Part shown: piece by piece, positions 10,360 through 22,064 of the stretch
Position numbering within the stretch: position 1 is the stretch's first letter
Layout: the number at the start of each line of letters is the position of its first letter
Origin: Oreohelix idahoensis
Lineage: Eukaryota; Mollusca; Gastropoda; Stylommatophora; Oreohelicidae
DNA: 64,000 bases
Assembly: GCA_024509875.1 (NCBI GenBank)
Contig: JAMPIV010000584.1
Location: 186,001 to 250,000 of the forward strand
Direction of reading: 5' to 3'
Program-made: the position numbers and the translations under genes
Notes under the pieces: model-generated
Seen by the model: only the letters and a program-made list of their open reading frames with translations
Databases searched by the model: none
Told to the model about the DNA's origin: nothing

Positions 10360-13300
10360 CTACTTTGAGTTGTGGTCACCCACTTCCCGCTCTTCCTGCT
10401 GCTGTTGCGCATGACGGGAGGGGTTCTTTAATTCTACATAAGGGTCTTGTTAATGATACTCCGGTCTCACTACTTTTCGATTCCGGATGCACCACTATTG
10501 GTGTTAGACAATCGCTTGTAGATCCATCTTGTGCTACAGGAAGGGTTATTAAATGTGTCACATTTGGCGGCACTCTAGAAAAATATCCTACTGCTGTAAT
10601 TCGCATTGCCACTCCTTTCTTTACTGGAGATGTGCATGCTTGTCTCTTACCTAATCCTATTGCGGACCTTATTATTGGTCGTATTCACGGAGTTAGGGAG
10701 TGTACCCCACAGCAGATTGCTGCTTGGGAAGATAATAACATGCAAGCTACAAATGCAGTAGTTACAAGAGCACAAGCTCTACAAACACCCGAAACTTCAC
10801 TGAATAGTGATAATGAAGTTGATAGCCAAGATAGTCACTTAGTAATCACTCGTGACTCTTTCATAAAATTGCAAGAAGAAGATCCTTCTTTAAAAAAATT
10901 CTTCGTTCTTGCGAAGAAAGGTGATCCGAATCAGGATACAAATAGAAAATCTTGGATTGCAATGAGAAACGGCGTACTTGTACGTATGGTACAAGATTCG
11001 ACTACGTCGGCACATTCGCAAATTCTTGTTCCCAAGAGCATGAGAGTGCAAATATTGCAACATGCTCATGACTCGCAATGTGCTGGACATATGGGTTTTG
11101 CCCGTACGAAGTCGAGAGTCCTTGCGGCTTTCTTTTGGCCTTTTGTCAATAAGGACATTCGTATTTACTGCCGATCATGCAAGGTATGTCAGGAGGTCAA
11201 ATCTAGAGGACCACGACATGCTGCGCCTATCCAGGCTGCTGACATTCCTATTCGGCCGTTTCAGAAAATGGCCATAGATATTATTGGCCCTTTTAAGGTC
11301 AGGTCGGCCAGAGGACATCAGTTTATCCTTACATGTGTCGATATGTGCACACGTTGGCCAGAGGCTATTCCTCTTAAGAGCATATCTACTACAGATATCG
11401 CAGATGCTCTTTGGTTGATATTTTCTCGCTTGGGGTTCCCCAGAGAAATATTGTCAGACCATGGCACTCAACTCATATCTGACACTATGTCACAGGTAAT
11501 GTCTACCTTACATATTGAACGATCTCTCAGTAGTATCTACCATCCTATGTCTAATGGGTTAGTTGAGCGTCTGAATAGAACGCTCAAGACTTTGCTTGGT
11601 AAGATAACTGAAGATCATCCTCAAGATTGGGACAGGGTTTTACCCGCGGCTCTCTTTGCCTATAGAGAAGTCCCTAATGAACACACAGGATTTTCTCCCT
11701 TCGAACTTGTCTTTGGCGCGCGTCCACGCGGCCCTATGTCTTTATTACACGATCTCATCACTGCCGATGATATTAGCGATGAAACTCAATCCTCATATGA
11801 GTATGTCATTGCTCTTAGACAAAAGATCATTGAGGCATGTAAGCTAGCAACTGCTTCATCAGAAATTGCTAAAGAGAAGGCAAGACAGTTTGCTAACAAG
11901 AATAGATGTCTACGACAACTTTGTCCAGGTGACAAAGCATTCGTCCTACTCCCCAGTAGGGAAAATAGACTTCTTATTGCATGGAAAGGTCCGTATGCAA
12001 TAGTCTCTCGGATTTCCGATGTTGACTATGTGGTCGATATTGATGGAAAGCATAAAACTTTCCACATAAACATGCTTTCGGAATTTCACGAACGTCCGGA
12101 CTATTTGCTGCCTATTTTCCAGGCAACGGATGATGCTCCTGCACCTCACGGTCATTATTCATCCCTGTCTGTCATACAGGATGAGGAATCTACCTTCTCA
12201 GATGTCAATCTTCCCCTTCCAGTGGTTCCATTACATTCCACGGAATCTTGGAAAAACGTTTCTGTTTCTCCTAATCTTTCTGGTGACGAACATCGACAAG
12301 TCTCGTCGATGTTACAAACATTTCAGGATGTTCTCACTGACATTCCTGGACACACAGATGTCATAGAACATGACATAATTCTTACCGACAATAATCCAAT
12401 TAGGGTTAGGCCGTATCCTATTCCTATACACTTTCAGTCGCAAGTGGAAAAGGAATTGGATGAAATGATTCAATTAAATATAATTGAACCATCGACTTCA
12501 CCATATTCTTCTTCCATGGTTATTGTCCGGAAGAAGGATAAGAACATACGAATTTGCGTTGATTATCGCAAATTGAATCAGGTCACAAAGTTCGACGCTG
12601 AACCGATGCCTTTGTTAGAAGATCTACTGATTAGACTTTCTAATTCTAGATTCTTCACTAAACTTGACTTGTCTAAAGGTTATTGGCAAGTGCCTTTAGC
12701 AGAGCATGCCAAACCTCTTACTGCTTTTTCTACACCTAGGGGTCTATTTCAATGGAATGTTATGCCTTTTGGTCTCATGAACGCCCCTGCCACTTTCGTT
12801 CGCATGATGCGTCGAATTCTGTCACATCGTTCGGATGTCATCGCATACTTAGATGACATCTGTCTCTTCAGTGATACCTGGGAAGATCACTATTTAGGGT
12901 TATATGACTTACTGTCCACTCTACGTGAGAATAATTTGACAGCGAAACCTTCTAAAGCTTTTGTTGGTTTTGGTGAAATCTCTTTCCTGGGTCATCGTGT
13001 TGGTCATGGTCTCTTGAAGACAGAAGACCACAATACTTCCAAAATACTGAACATCTCTGTTCCTAAAACGAAGAAACAAGTTAGGAGTCTCTTAGGTTTA
13101 ATTCAATTTTATGGGAGATTTATTCCAAATTTATCTTCGATCATGGCACCTCTATCAACATTGTTGAAGAAAGGTTCGCCTAATCTGGTCCGTTGGTCTG
13201 AAGAATGCCAATCTTCACTAGACCAAATCAAGAATATATTTTCTTCTCCTCCCATCTTAAGATTACCTACTCTTGATAGGACTTTTGTTCTTCGGAGTGA

Positions 13301-13661
13301 TGCTTCATCCACTGGGATTGGAGCAGCACTGATGCAAGAATATGCAAATACTCTGCATCCTGTTATGTACATTTCTAGAAAACTAAATGCGGCAGAGAGG
13401 AACTACTCGGTTTTAGACCGTGAGTTGTTAGCGATGGTTTGGTCAATTCTAAAGCTACAAAGATTCCTCCTGGGCGCACATTTCATTCTAGAGACTGATC
13501 AGAAAGCTCTTACAGCTATTCAGACTAAGAATTTGAAGAGTTCGAGATCCACTCGATATGCTATAGCTCTTCAACCTTTTCACTTCACGGTACGAGCTAT
13601 CCGTGGTGCGGATAATGTGATGGCTGACATTTTGTCTAGATGCCCACATGACTCCAACTAA
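10197..13661 (+). CDS. pol: Pol of A copy 2: protease, integrase, RT, RNase H (intact)
   Basis: One uninterrupted frame carries all retroelement enzymes. Domains in order: a CPQC/CGH zinc-ribbon-like segment (about 10315-10380); aspartic protease with FDSG at 10476 and LIIG; integrase H2C2 finger (H near 11060, CRSC..C near 11170-11190); integrase core with catalytic Asp near 11274, Asp near 11454 and Glu near 11562, with exactly 35 residues between the last two; GPY/F module near 11985; RT with LDLSKGYW, FGLMNAPATF and YLDD at 12846; RNase H with RSDAS, DREL and ETDQ; end SRCPHDSN. Integrase precedes RT, unlike ordinary gypsy. The frame has no ATG at its head, so expression probably needs a -1 shift from gag. 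No envelope gene follows. Confidence 0.92.
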   Translation, partial: KRYQQANAVQQETEGACNHVVDSKNFDAVTSSAFDFERANKCPQCSTLFEPGTITTLSCGHPLPALPAAVAHDGRGSLILHKGLVNDTPVSLLFDSGCTTIGVRQSLVDPSCATGRVIKCVTFGGTLEKYPTAVIRIATPFFTGDVHACLLPNPIADLIIGRIHGVRECTPQQIAAWEDNNMQATNAVVTRAQALQTPETSLNSDNEVDSQDSHLVITRDSFIKLQEEDPSLKKFFVLAKKGDPNQDTNRKSWIAMRNGVLVRMVQDSTTSAHSQILVPKSMRVQILQHAHDSQCAGHMGFARTKSRVLAAFFWPFVNKDIRIYCRSCKVCQEVKSRGPRHAAPIQAADIPIRPFQKMAIDIIGPFKVRSARGHQFILTCVDMCTRWPEAIPLKSISTTDIADALWLIFSRLGFPREILSDHGTQLISDTMSQVMSTLHIERSLSSIYHPMSNGLVERLNRTLKTLLGKITEDHPQDWDRVLPAALFAYREVPNEHTGFSPFELVFGARPRGPMSLLHDLITADDISDETQSSYEYVIALRQKIIEACKLATASSEIAKEKARQFANKNRCLRQLCPGDKAFVLLPSRENRLLIAWKGPYAIVSRISDVDYVVDIDGKHKTFHINMLSEFHERPDYLLPIFQATDDAPAPHGHYSSLSVIQDEESTFSDVNLPLPVVPLHSTESWKNVSVSPNLSGDEHRQVSSMLQTFQDVLTDIPGHTDVIEHDIILTDNNPIRVRPYPIPIHFQSQVEKELDEMIQLNIIEPSTSPYSSSMVIVRKKDKNIRICVDYRKLNQVTKFDAEPMPLLEDLLIRLSNSRFFTKLDLSKGYWQVPLAEHAKPLTAFSTPRGLFQWNVMPFGLMNAPATFVRMMRRILSHRSDVIAYLDDICLFSDTWEDHYLGLYDLLSTLRENNLTAKPSKAFVGFGEISFLGHRVGHGLLKTEDHNTSKILNISVPKTKKQVRSLLGLIQFYGRFIPNLSSIMAPLSTLLKKGSPNLVRWSEECQSSLDQIKNIFSSPPILRLPTLDRTFVLRSDASSTGIGAALMQEYANTLHPVMYISRKLNAAERNYSVLDRELLAMVWSILKLQRFLLGAHFILETDQKALTAIQTKNLKSSRSTRYAIALQPFHFTVRAIRGADNVMADILSRCPHDSN

Positions 13662-13815
13662 TACTTCTGTCCTATATTTCCATATATTACAGAGTCATAA
13701 CACACCTATATTTCTACAATAGATTAGCACATCTGTACTTACTCTATATGTACACACTATCGTGCTTTGTTGTCATCTTCTTCTGTTCGTTTTTTTTAAG
13801 ATGATAGAGGAGGAC
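13662..13815 (+). other. 3' untranslated region and polypurine tract of A copy 2
   Basis: Non-coding 3' end matching 5415-5566, with two extra T in the run before AAGATGATAGAGGAGGAC. The purine tract ends at the first base of the LTR. Confidence 0.7.
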
Positions 13816-15509
13816 TGAGTAGTTAATATAAGGGCCGTTAGTTTACTAAACAGCCACAATTATTAATAATGTATTGTACCTTATGAAGCATATTAGTTAT
13901 TAATTAGCATTATATTGCTTGTACTTTCTCAGAATGTCATTGTTGAGCTGAGGACTTACCTTACTAGTATCAAGCATGACGAGTTCTAGATTGTGTACTT
14001 ACCCTCGGAATACCAGAGCATATGTCCTGGATCGTCATGTAGTTTAACTTTACTATGTACTTATGTCATTACATGTCAAAGACTTTACTATTTAAATTTT
14101 CCTATTAGATTTGTACATCCATTTTTAAAGACAATATTAGAGTATGCTGTTTAATGATGATTATGGTAACTTGCATACGTATATTGTGTTTACATGCTAA
14201 CGTGATGTGTGTTGGTGACACCTCCCCGATGTGAATATTTTTTGAGACATATTTATTTTTCTGTTGAGGTATATCCTCACCAGACACTCTATAATTAGCC
14301 TCATGTTAGGCAATTTAATTAATTATCAGCGCATAATTCGTGCGTTTTGAGCCGCTTATCGCATGCTCTTTGATATTTAAAAAAAAAATATGTTCCACAT
14401 TTTTTTTTTTATCGGGAGGAGGTGGTGATATGTTGCGTGATAAATTCTCGCAACATCGTTTTTTACAATATCTATTTTATAACGCAAGGGCAACAACTGC
14501 TTGAAATTTATAGTCACTTTTCTCGGTAAGCATTTGTCTTCTCGCGTTGGTATCGAATGCAGTTAAGTTTTGAGCTGTGGTCATTTTGCGCTGGACTGCG
14601 CATGACTTGTCTTGCTTTTTGGTCGATCGGTTTCCGCCCACCACTAGTGGAGTGAGCGATTTGGAATGGCGAAAGAGATGCCTCGTTGAAGAGGGGATCT
14701 CCGCTATTTTTTGTTCTGTCAGGGATGTGTAGTCCTCTTATGGATATTTCGTTTATTCGGGATAATACCTCTAGTGTATTTGCACATGCCGGGAGGCGTG
14801 ATATTTCTGTATTTCTTGAAAGCAAGGTAAATTGACTTTTTTCATTAACTCTATCGATTTTGGGTCGTGAGCGATTTCGATTCATAGCCTGTCTTCGAAA
14901 GTCGTCGTCACGAGATGTTTTTTTCCCAGCTCACATGTCGCTGCATTGTACTGCATCGGTTGATGCATGTACCAAGGACCATTACTTGCTACTTTGTTAA
15001 ATGAACTAGGTTTGGAAAACCTTTATTATCTAGAGGATATTTTTGAGGACATATTTATACTTCGGCAGACGTGTCTGTCTTGCTGAAGTCAGACTAAGGA
15101 GAGTGAACTGATCTCATACATCTGGTTATCTCCTGGCTGTTATAGAAAAGGATGGAGTTTTCCACCTGACTACATTTACAGCACTATGAAATATAACATG
15201 CATCTGACTCATCATTGTAATGCTGTCTACCGTCTATTGCTGTATTGAATGTTGCTGTGATAATGACTGTTTGATGTGCCTACATATTCGCGTAACCATT
15301 TTGTCACTGTGGCGTCCACAATAAATAATGAAGAAAAACGTCAACGGCTGTTACAAGAATCATTGACTTTATACGTCGTGAGTTTACTGACGTCCTATGT
15401 GGATTGCCCTGTTATTTTTGTATGAACATTGTTTTGACTGAACACATCTGCACACCACACAAAACCAGACATGCGGATACCATCCATCATCATATGGCAT
15501 CACGCATCA
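13816..15509 (+). repeat. LTR of element A, between copies 2 and 3
   Basis: A 1,694-bp LTR from TGAGTAG to GCATCA, nearly identical to 5567-7263. It is shared by copies 2 and 3. Most differences from its sisters are one- to three-base changes in A or T runs. Confidence 0.9.
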
Positions 15510-16955
15510 TTTGGTGGCCATAAGCTGGTTTGATTCTGGTACTAGCAAACACGGGGTCCCTTACCCACTTCATTTTCAACAAGAATTCATCAGCATCCTT
15601 CAAGAAATTAACATTCTTCAATACAGTCAACATCTTCAAAATTTTCAAAGTACTCGGCGTTGCCCGGTAAAAGTCAAAATTTCAACTTTTTGACGGAAAC
15701 AAGAATTTGACAGTACCCGGCGTTGTTACATGTTGCCGGATAACTCGGACTGCTGTTATCTTTTACGCAAGTCAAGCAAGTTGCTGCTGTCAAGGTTCCA
15801 GTGCTGTCGTTTTTTGAGAAGGTCAAGTGCCGGTTGAAACGGGTTGTTTTCTGAAGAAGGCCAAGTACCGATTTCCATCAACTTACTTTGGATTAGAAGG
15901 TCAAGTGCCGAAACAACTCAACACACAGTATTTCAGAAGCTCTTGTACCATCGTGTTAGCAGTGGAAGCAGTTCAGATGTGCCATCATCGTTGGAGCTTC
16001 GCTCTTTAGGACGTTGATTGACATCCGTTTTTTCTGCTGTTCTACGATTGGAAGCCTATAAGTTAAGTGGCCTGTTTGTATGTAAACTGTGCCCTTATAC
16101 TTCTGCTGAGTCTTCTGTGTATCATCTCATTCTATATGTTATATGTTTATATGTTATTTGTATATTTATATGTTTATATTTCAGCGGGTTCTCGGTTGGG
16201 TGGTGTCTCCGTTAGATTATGCCACGTCATAGAGGTCGTCTATTGTGAGCGTTTTCTGTAGGGTTTGCAAATTTCCGATACTGGAATTTGCTAAGCGACT
16301 TCTGTTGCTATTTATGTTAGCTGTGATGACATGTTTTAATATTGTTTTCGTTATTATTTCACATTCTTTAGTTTTGTTTTGATTTGTTTGTATTTGTTAG
16401 CCTACTCTTGTCTATAATTTAGTTTCATACAACATTTTTTGTTTATACACTGTGGTGTCATGTATTTTGTTTAATTATAGCGCAGATATCGTCACATTTT
16501 TTGTGATATGTCATTAATTTCTGCTTTATTTTTAGTTGATTTCTGCGAACGTTTTTGTATTGTTGCTGATCTTTGTTATTGTTTACATTGTTATTGTTTA
16601 CATTGTTTGTATTGTTTACATTTTCAATGTTTACATTCTGCATGTGTTTACATAGTCATTGTTTACAGTTATAGTAATTAGTTAATGGGCTATGCTAATG
16701 CACTGTTACTACTACACTGATGATAAATGAATGATGAATAGTGTCGTGCACTATTGAATGAGAAGTGCACTTATGATCAAGAATTGATTGTTGATATTTC
16801 ATATACAAGTTCTTTGATTGGAGACTTGTTTCCCACAGAGACTGGGATAATATAAGGTGATGTGAATATACAAGTGCTTAATTAAGACTTGTTACACTTA
16901 GGTTTGAAATAAATTAGTTAATTATTTCAGGTTTTGGACTTATATATTACTCATC
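15510..16955 (+). other. Primer-binding site and leader of A copy 3
   Basis: The primer-binding candidate TGGTGGCC starts at 15512 after a TT spacer. The 1.4-kb leader matches that of copy 2, including the six TGTTTAC motifs at 16580-16666. Confidence 0.7.
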
Positions 16956-18464
16956 ATGTCTACATTTGAGCACTTTATTGAGCAGGGTAAATTGCTTGGG
17001 AAGACTGGTGATAAGTTAGAAGAATTTGCAACTGCTCGATATGATAAAGCAATGGAAGCTGAACAAAAGAAACTGCAGATGGAAGCTGAACAAAAGAAAC
17101 TGCAGATGCAGGTGGATGAAAAGAGATTCCAAATGGAAATGGAAAAACAAAAAAGGGAATCAGAAGCTGAGGAGAGAAAACTCCAGCTACAGCTAGAGGC
17201 TGAGAATAAAAGACTTGAAAAAGAAGCTGAGAATAAAAGACTTGAAAAAGAAGCTGAGAATAAAAGACTTGAAAAAGAAGCTGAAAATAAAAGGCTTGAA
17301 AAAGAAGCTGAAAATGAAAGACTTCAAATGCAGGCTCAAGCTGAAGAAAGGAAGTTACAAAGAGAGGCTGATGAGAGGAAAGCAAAAATGGAACATGAAG
17401 AAAAACTCTTAGCTTTAGAGTTGGAGAAATTGAAATTGACGAGCATGAGTAATGGTAATGATTCAAACAAGGGTTCATCTTCTGGGAAGGCTAATAATGA
17501 TACTTTTAAGATTAAGTTACCAACATTTAGTCCTTCCAGTGATGACATAATGTTCTATCTGGACAGATTTGAACAAGCATGTACAGCTCATAACATAGAC
17601 AAAGCAAAATATGTTTATCAGTTATCAGGGATACTGACAGGTAAAGCTCTAAGTATATTAAATATGGTGGATGAACCTGACAAGAACAATTATGAGGTTG
17701 TCAGGGCCGCTTTGTTAAAGAAATATCAGCTTAACGAAGACGGCTATCGTCTACAATTTAAAAACATGTTACCTGAAAATGGAGTTGAATTCTCCGAGTT
17801 TATTGCAAGAATACGCATTACTTTCTCACGATGGGTTGAACTATGTAAGACGGAAAAAACTTATGAAGGACTTATGGACTTAATACTTAGAGACAAAGTC
17901 ATGTCGTCTGTCAATGAGTCTTTCCTTGCTTTCCTTCATGAACGTAAACCTAAAACAATAAAAGAAATGGAAGATTTCTGTTGCCAGTACGTAACTGCGC
18001 ACCCACACATAACCATGGGTAACTCTAAGGTGAAAGAAGGTTTACCAGTTGCTTCGGCAGCTCCGTATGGCCAAAACTTTGCTCGTAGATTCCAACAAAA
18101 TTTTGATAGAAAGAGTAGCGGTAATTTCTGTCAAAATCATGGAAACCAATTTCATAGTGATTCTTCTTCGAAGAATTGGAGACAACCTGATAGTACTCGT
18201 TACTATCACCCTAATAATTATAAGCATTTCAAAAGAGGATATGGTAATAGAGGTTATTCCTGCCGAAGACCTCAGAACCAAACAAATAGATGTTCGCATC
18301 AATGTGAACATGATAGTAATCGTGGAAACTGGAATTCGAACCAGGATAACAATTACAATAGAGACAATAATAACTGCAGAGATAATAATAACTCTGATAA
18401 CTTCAGAGGTAATAATAGTCGGGGTAGATCTCAACACAAAAAAAAAGAGATATCAGCAGGCTAA
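16956..18464 (+). CDS. gag: Gag of A copy 3
   Basis: A 502-codon gag with the same coiled coil, SCAN-like capsid and Asn/Arg-rich tail. It is 47 codons shorter than in the other copies because the A-run at 18438-18446 has nine A after CAC instead of seven. This changes the frame and ends gag at KKKEISAG. One capsid residue differs (ELCKTE for ELSKTE). The capsid part is unaffected, so particle formation could persist. The A-run change matters for pol: from gag, pol now lies in the +1 frame. Confidence 0.88.
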   Translation: MSTFEHFIEQGKLLGKTGDKLEEFATARYDKAMEAEQKKLQMEAEQKKLQMQVDEKRFQMEMEKQKRESEAEERKLQLQLEAENKRLEKEAENKRLEKEAENKRLEKEAENKRLEKEAENERLQMQAQAEERKLQREADERKAKMEHEEKLLALELEKLKLTSMSNGNDSNKGSSSGKANNDTFKIKLPTFSPSSDDIMFYLDRFEQACTAHNIDKAKYVYQLSGILTGKALSILNMVDEPDKNNYEVVRAALLKKYQLNEDGYRLQFKNMLPENGVEFSEFIARIRITFSRWVELCKTEKTYEGLMDLILRDKVMSSVNESFLAFLHERKPKTIKEMEDFCCQYVTAHPHITMGNSKVKEGLPVASAAPYGQNFARRFQQNFDRKSSGNFCQNHGNQFHSDSSSKNWRQPDSTRYYHPNNYKHFKRGYGNRGYSCRRPQNQTNRCSHQCEHDSNRGNWNSNQDNNYNRDNNNCRDNNNSDNFRGNNSRGRSQHKKKEISAG

Positions 18465-21400
18465 TGCTGTACAACAGGAAACTGAGGGAGCCTGTAATCA
18501 TGTTGTTGATAGTAAAAACTTTGACGCTGTCACTGGTTCTGCTTTTGACTTTGAGAGAGCAAACAAATGCCCCCAATGCAGTACTTTATTCGAACCGGGT
18601 ACCATAACTACTTTGAGTTGTGGTCACCCACTTCCCGCTCTTCCTGCTGCTGTTGCGCATGACGGGAGGGGTTCTTTAATTCTACATAAGGGTCTTGTTA
18701 ATGATACTCCGGTCTCACTACTTTTCGATTCCGGATGCACCACTATTGGTGTTAGACAATCGCTTGTAGATCCATCTTGTGCTACAGGAAGGGTTATTAA
18801 ATGTGTCACATTTGGCGGCACTCTAGAAAAATATCCTACTGCTGTAATTCGCATTGCCACTCCTTTCTTTACTGGAGATGTGCATGCTTGTCTCTTACCT
18901 AATCCTATTGCGGACCTTATTATTGGTCGTATTCACGGAGTTAGGGAGTGTACCCCACAGCAGATTGCTGCTTGGGAAGATAATAACATGCAAGCTACAA
19001 ATGCAGTAGTTACAAGAGCACAAGCTCTACAAACACCCGAAACTTCACTGAATAGTGATAATGAAGTTGATAGCCAAGATAGTCACTTAGTAATCACTCG
19101 TGACTCTTTCATAAAATTGCAAGAAGAAGATCCTTCTTTAAAAAAATTCTTCGTTCTTGCGAAGAAAGGTGATCCGAATCAGGATACAAATAGAAAATCT
19201 TGGATTGCAATGAGAAACGGCGTACTTGTACGTATGGTACAAGATTCGACTACGTCGGCACATTCGCAAATTCTTGTTCCCAAGAGCATGAGAGTGCAAA
19301 TATTGCAACATGCTCATGACTCGCAATGTGCTGGACATATGGGTTTTGCCCGTACGAAGTCGAGAGTCCTTGCGGCTTTCTTTTGGCCTTTTGTCAATAA
19401 GGACATTCGTATTTACTGCCGATCATGCAAGGTATGTCAGGAGGTCAAATCTAGAGGACCACGACATGCTGCGCCTATCCAGGCTGCTGACATTCCTATT
19501 CGGCCGTTTCAGAAAATGGCCATAGATATTATTGGCCCTTTTAAGGTCAGGTCGGCCAGAGGACATCAGTTTATCCTTACATGTGTCGATATGTGCACAC
19601 GTTGGCCAGAGGCTATTCCTCTTAAGAGCATATCTACTACAGATATCGCAGATGCTCTTTGGTTGATATTTTCTCGCTTGGGGTTCCCCAGAGAAATATT
19701 GTCAGACCATGGCACTCAACTCATATCTGACACTATGTCACAGGTAATGTCTACCTTACATATTGAACGATCTCTCAGTAGTATCTACCATCCTATGTCT
19801 AATGGGTTAGTTGAGCGTCTGAATAGAACGCTCAAGACTTTGCTTGGTAAGATAACTGAAGATCATCCTCAAGATTGGGACAGGGTTTTACCCGCGGCTC
19901 TCTCTTTGCCTATAGAGAAGTCCCTAATGAACACACAGGATTTTCTCCCTTCGAACTTGTCTTTGGCGCGCGTCCACGCGGCCCTATGTCTTTATTACAC
20001 GATCTCATCACTGCCGATGATATTAGCGATGAAACTCAATCCTCATATGAGTATGTCATTGCTCTTAGACAAAAGATCATTGAGGCATGTAAGCTAGCAA
20101 CTGCTTCATCAGAAATTGCTAAAGAGAAGGCAAGACAGTTTGCTAACAAGAATAGATGTCTACGACAACTTTGTCCAGGTGACAAAGCATTCGTCCTACT
20201 CCCCAGTAGGGAAAATAGACTTCTTATTGCATGGAAAGGTCCGTATGCAATAGTCTCTCGGATTTCCGATGTTGACTATGTGGTCGATATTGATGGAAAG
20301 CATAAAACTTTCCACATAAACATGCTTTCGGAATTTCACGAACGTCCGGACTATTTGCTGCCTATTTTCCAGGCAACGGATGATGCTCCTGCACCTCACG
20401 GTCATTATTCATCCCTGTCTGTCATACAGGATGAGGAATCTACCTTCTCAGATGTCAATCTTCCCCTTCCAGTGGTTCCATTACATTCCACGGAATCTTG
20501 GAAAAACGTTTCTGTTTCTCCTAATCTTTCTGGTGACGAACATCGACAAGTCTCGTCGATGTTACAAACATTTCAGGATGTTCTCACTGACATTCCTGGA
20601 CACACAGATGTCATAGAACATGACATAATTCTTACCGACAATAATCCAATTAGGGTTAGGCCGTATCCTATTCCTATACACTTTCAGTCGCAAGTGGAAA
20701 AGGAATTGGATGAAATGATTCAATTAAATATAATTGAACCATCGACTTCACCATATTCTTCTTCCATGGTTATTGTCCGGAAGAAGGATAAGAACATACG
20801 AATTTGCGTTGATTATCGCAAATTGAATCAGGTCACAAAGTTCGACGCTGAACCGATGCCTTTGTTAGAAGATCTACTGATTAGACTTTCTAATTCTAGA
20901 TTCTTCACTAAACTTGACTTGTCTAAAGGTTATTGGCAAGTGCCTTTAGCAGAGCATGCCAAACCTCTTACTGCTTTTTCTACACCTAGGGGTCTATTTC
21001 AATGGAATGTTATGCCTTTTGGTCTCATGAACGCCCCTGCCACTTTCGTTCGCATGATGCGTCGAATTCTGTCACATCGTTCGGATGTCATCGCATACTT
21101 AGATGACATCTGTCTCTTCAGTGATACCTGGGAAGATCACTATTTAGGGTTATATGACTTACTGTCCACTCTACGTGAGAATAATTTGACAGCGAAACCT
21201 TCTAAAGCTTTTGTTGGTTTTGGTGAAATCTCTTTCCTGGGTCATCGTGTTGGTCATGGTCTCTTGAAGACAGAAGACCACAATACTTCCAAAATACTGA
21301 ACATCTCTGTTCCTAAAACGAAGAAACAAGTTAGGAGTCTCTTAGGTTTAATTCAATTTTATGGGAGATTTATTCCAAATTTATCTTCGATCATGGCACC

Positions 21401-21911
21401 TCTATCAACATTGTTGAAGAAAGGTTCGCCTAATCTGGTCCGTTGGTCTGAAGAATGCCAATCTTCACTAGACCAAATCAAGAATATATTTTCTTCTCCT
21501 CCCATCTTAAGATTACCTACTCTTGATAGGACTTTTGTTCTTCGGAGTGATGCTTCATCCACTGGGATTGGAGCAGCACTGATGCAAGAATATGCAAATA
21601 CTCTGCATCCTGTTATGTACATTTCTAGAAAACTAAATGCGGCAGAGAGGAACTACTCGGTTTTAGACCGTGAGTTGTTAGCGATGGTTTGGTCAATTCT
21701 AAAGCTACAAAGATTCCTCCTGGGCGCACATTTCATTCTAGAGACTGATCAGAAAGCTCTTACAGCTATTCAGACTAAGAATTTGAAGAGTTCGAGATCC
21801 ACTCGATATGCTATAGCTCTTCAACCTTTTCACTTCACGGTACGAGCTATCCGTGGTGCGGATAATGTGATGGCTGACATTTTGTCTAGATGCCCACATG
21901 ACTCCAACTAA
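18445..21911 (+). pseudogene. pol: Pol of A copy 3 (PR-INT-RT-RH), frameshifted
   Basis: Same enzymes and order as copy 2. Two two-base insertions disable it relative to copy 2: two extra A at the gag-pol junction (18438-18446), so that a -1 slip no longer reaches pol, and an extra CT in the CTCTCT run near 19899-19905, inside the integrase C-terminal region after the catalytic Glu. Protease and integrase core lie in one frame, GPY/F, RT and RNase H in another. All catalytic motifs are intact, including YLDD. Both lesions are in simple runs, so sequencing or assembly error is possible. Confidence 0.85.
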
Positions 21912-22064
21912 TACTTCTGTCCTATATTTCCATATATTACAGAGTCATAACACACCTATATTTCTACAATAGATTAGCACATCTGTACTTACTCTATATG
22001 TACACACTATCGTGCTTTGTTGTCATCTTCTTCTGTTCGTTTTTTTAAGATGATAGAGGAGGAC
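21912..22064 (+). other. 3' untranslated region and polypurine tract of A copy 3
   Basis: Matches the corresponding stretches of copies 1 and 2, with a purine tract ending just before TGAGTAG. Confidence 0.7.

Noticed and set aside
10197..13661. Assignment of element A to Ty1/copia because integrase precedes RT
   Set aside because: RT, RNase H and the GPY/F module have gypsy-type motifs; the order alone is explained by the Gmr1-like group.
13662..13815. An envelope gene making element A an infectious-type element
   Set aside because: Only about 150 bp separate the pol stop from the LTR, with no reading frame; the same holds for elements B and C.
18049..20097. Long 682-codon plus-strand frame that seems to be one gene
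   Set aside because: It is a composite: its first part is the shadow frame of gag (Ile-rich), it then enters pol after the A-run in copy 3, and it leaves pol again at the CT insertion. It is not an independent gene.
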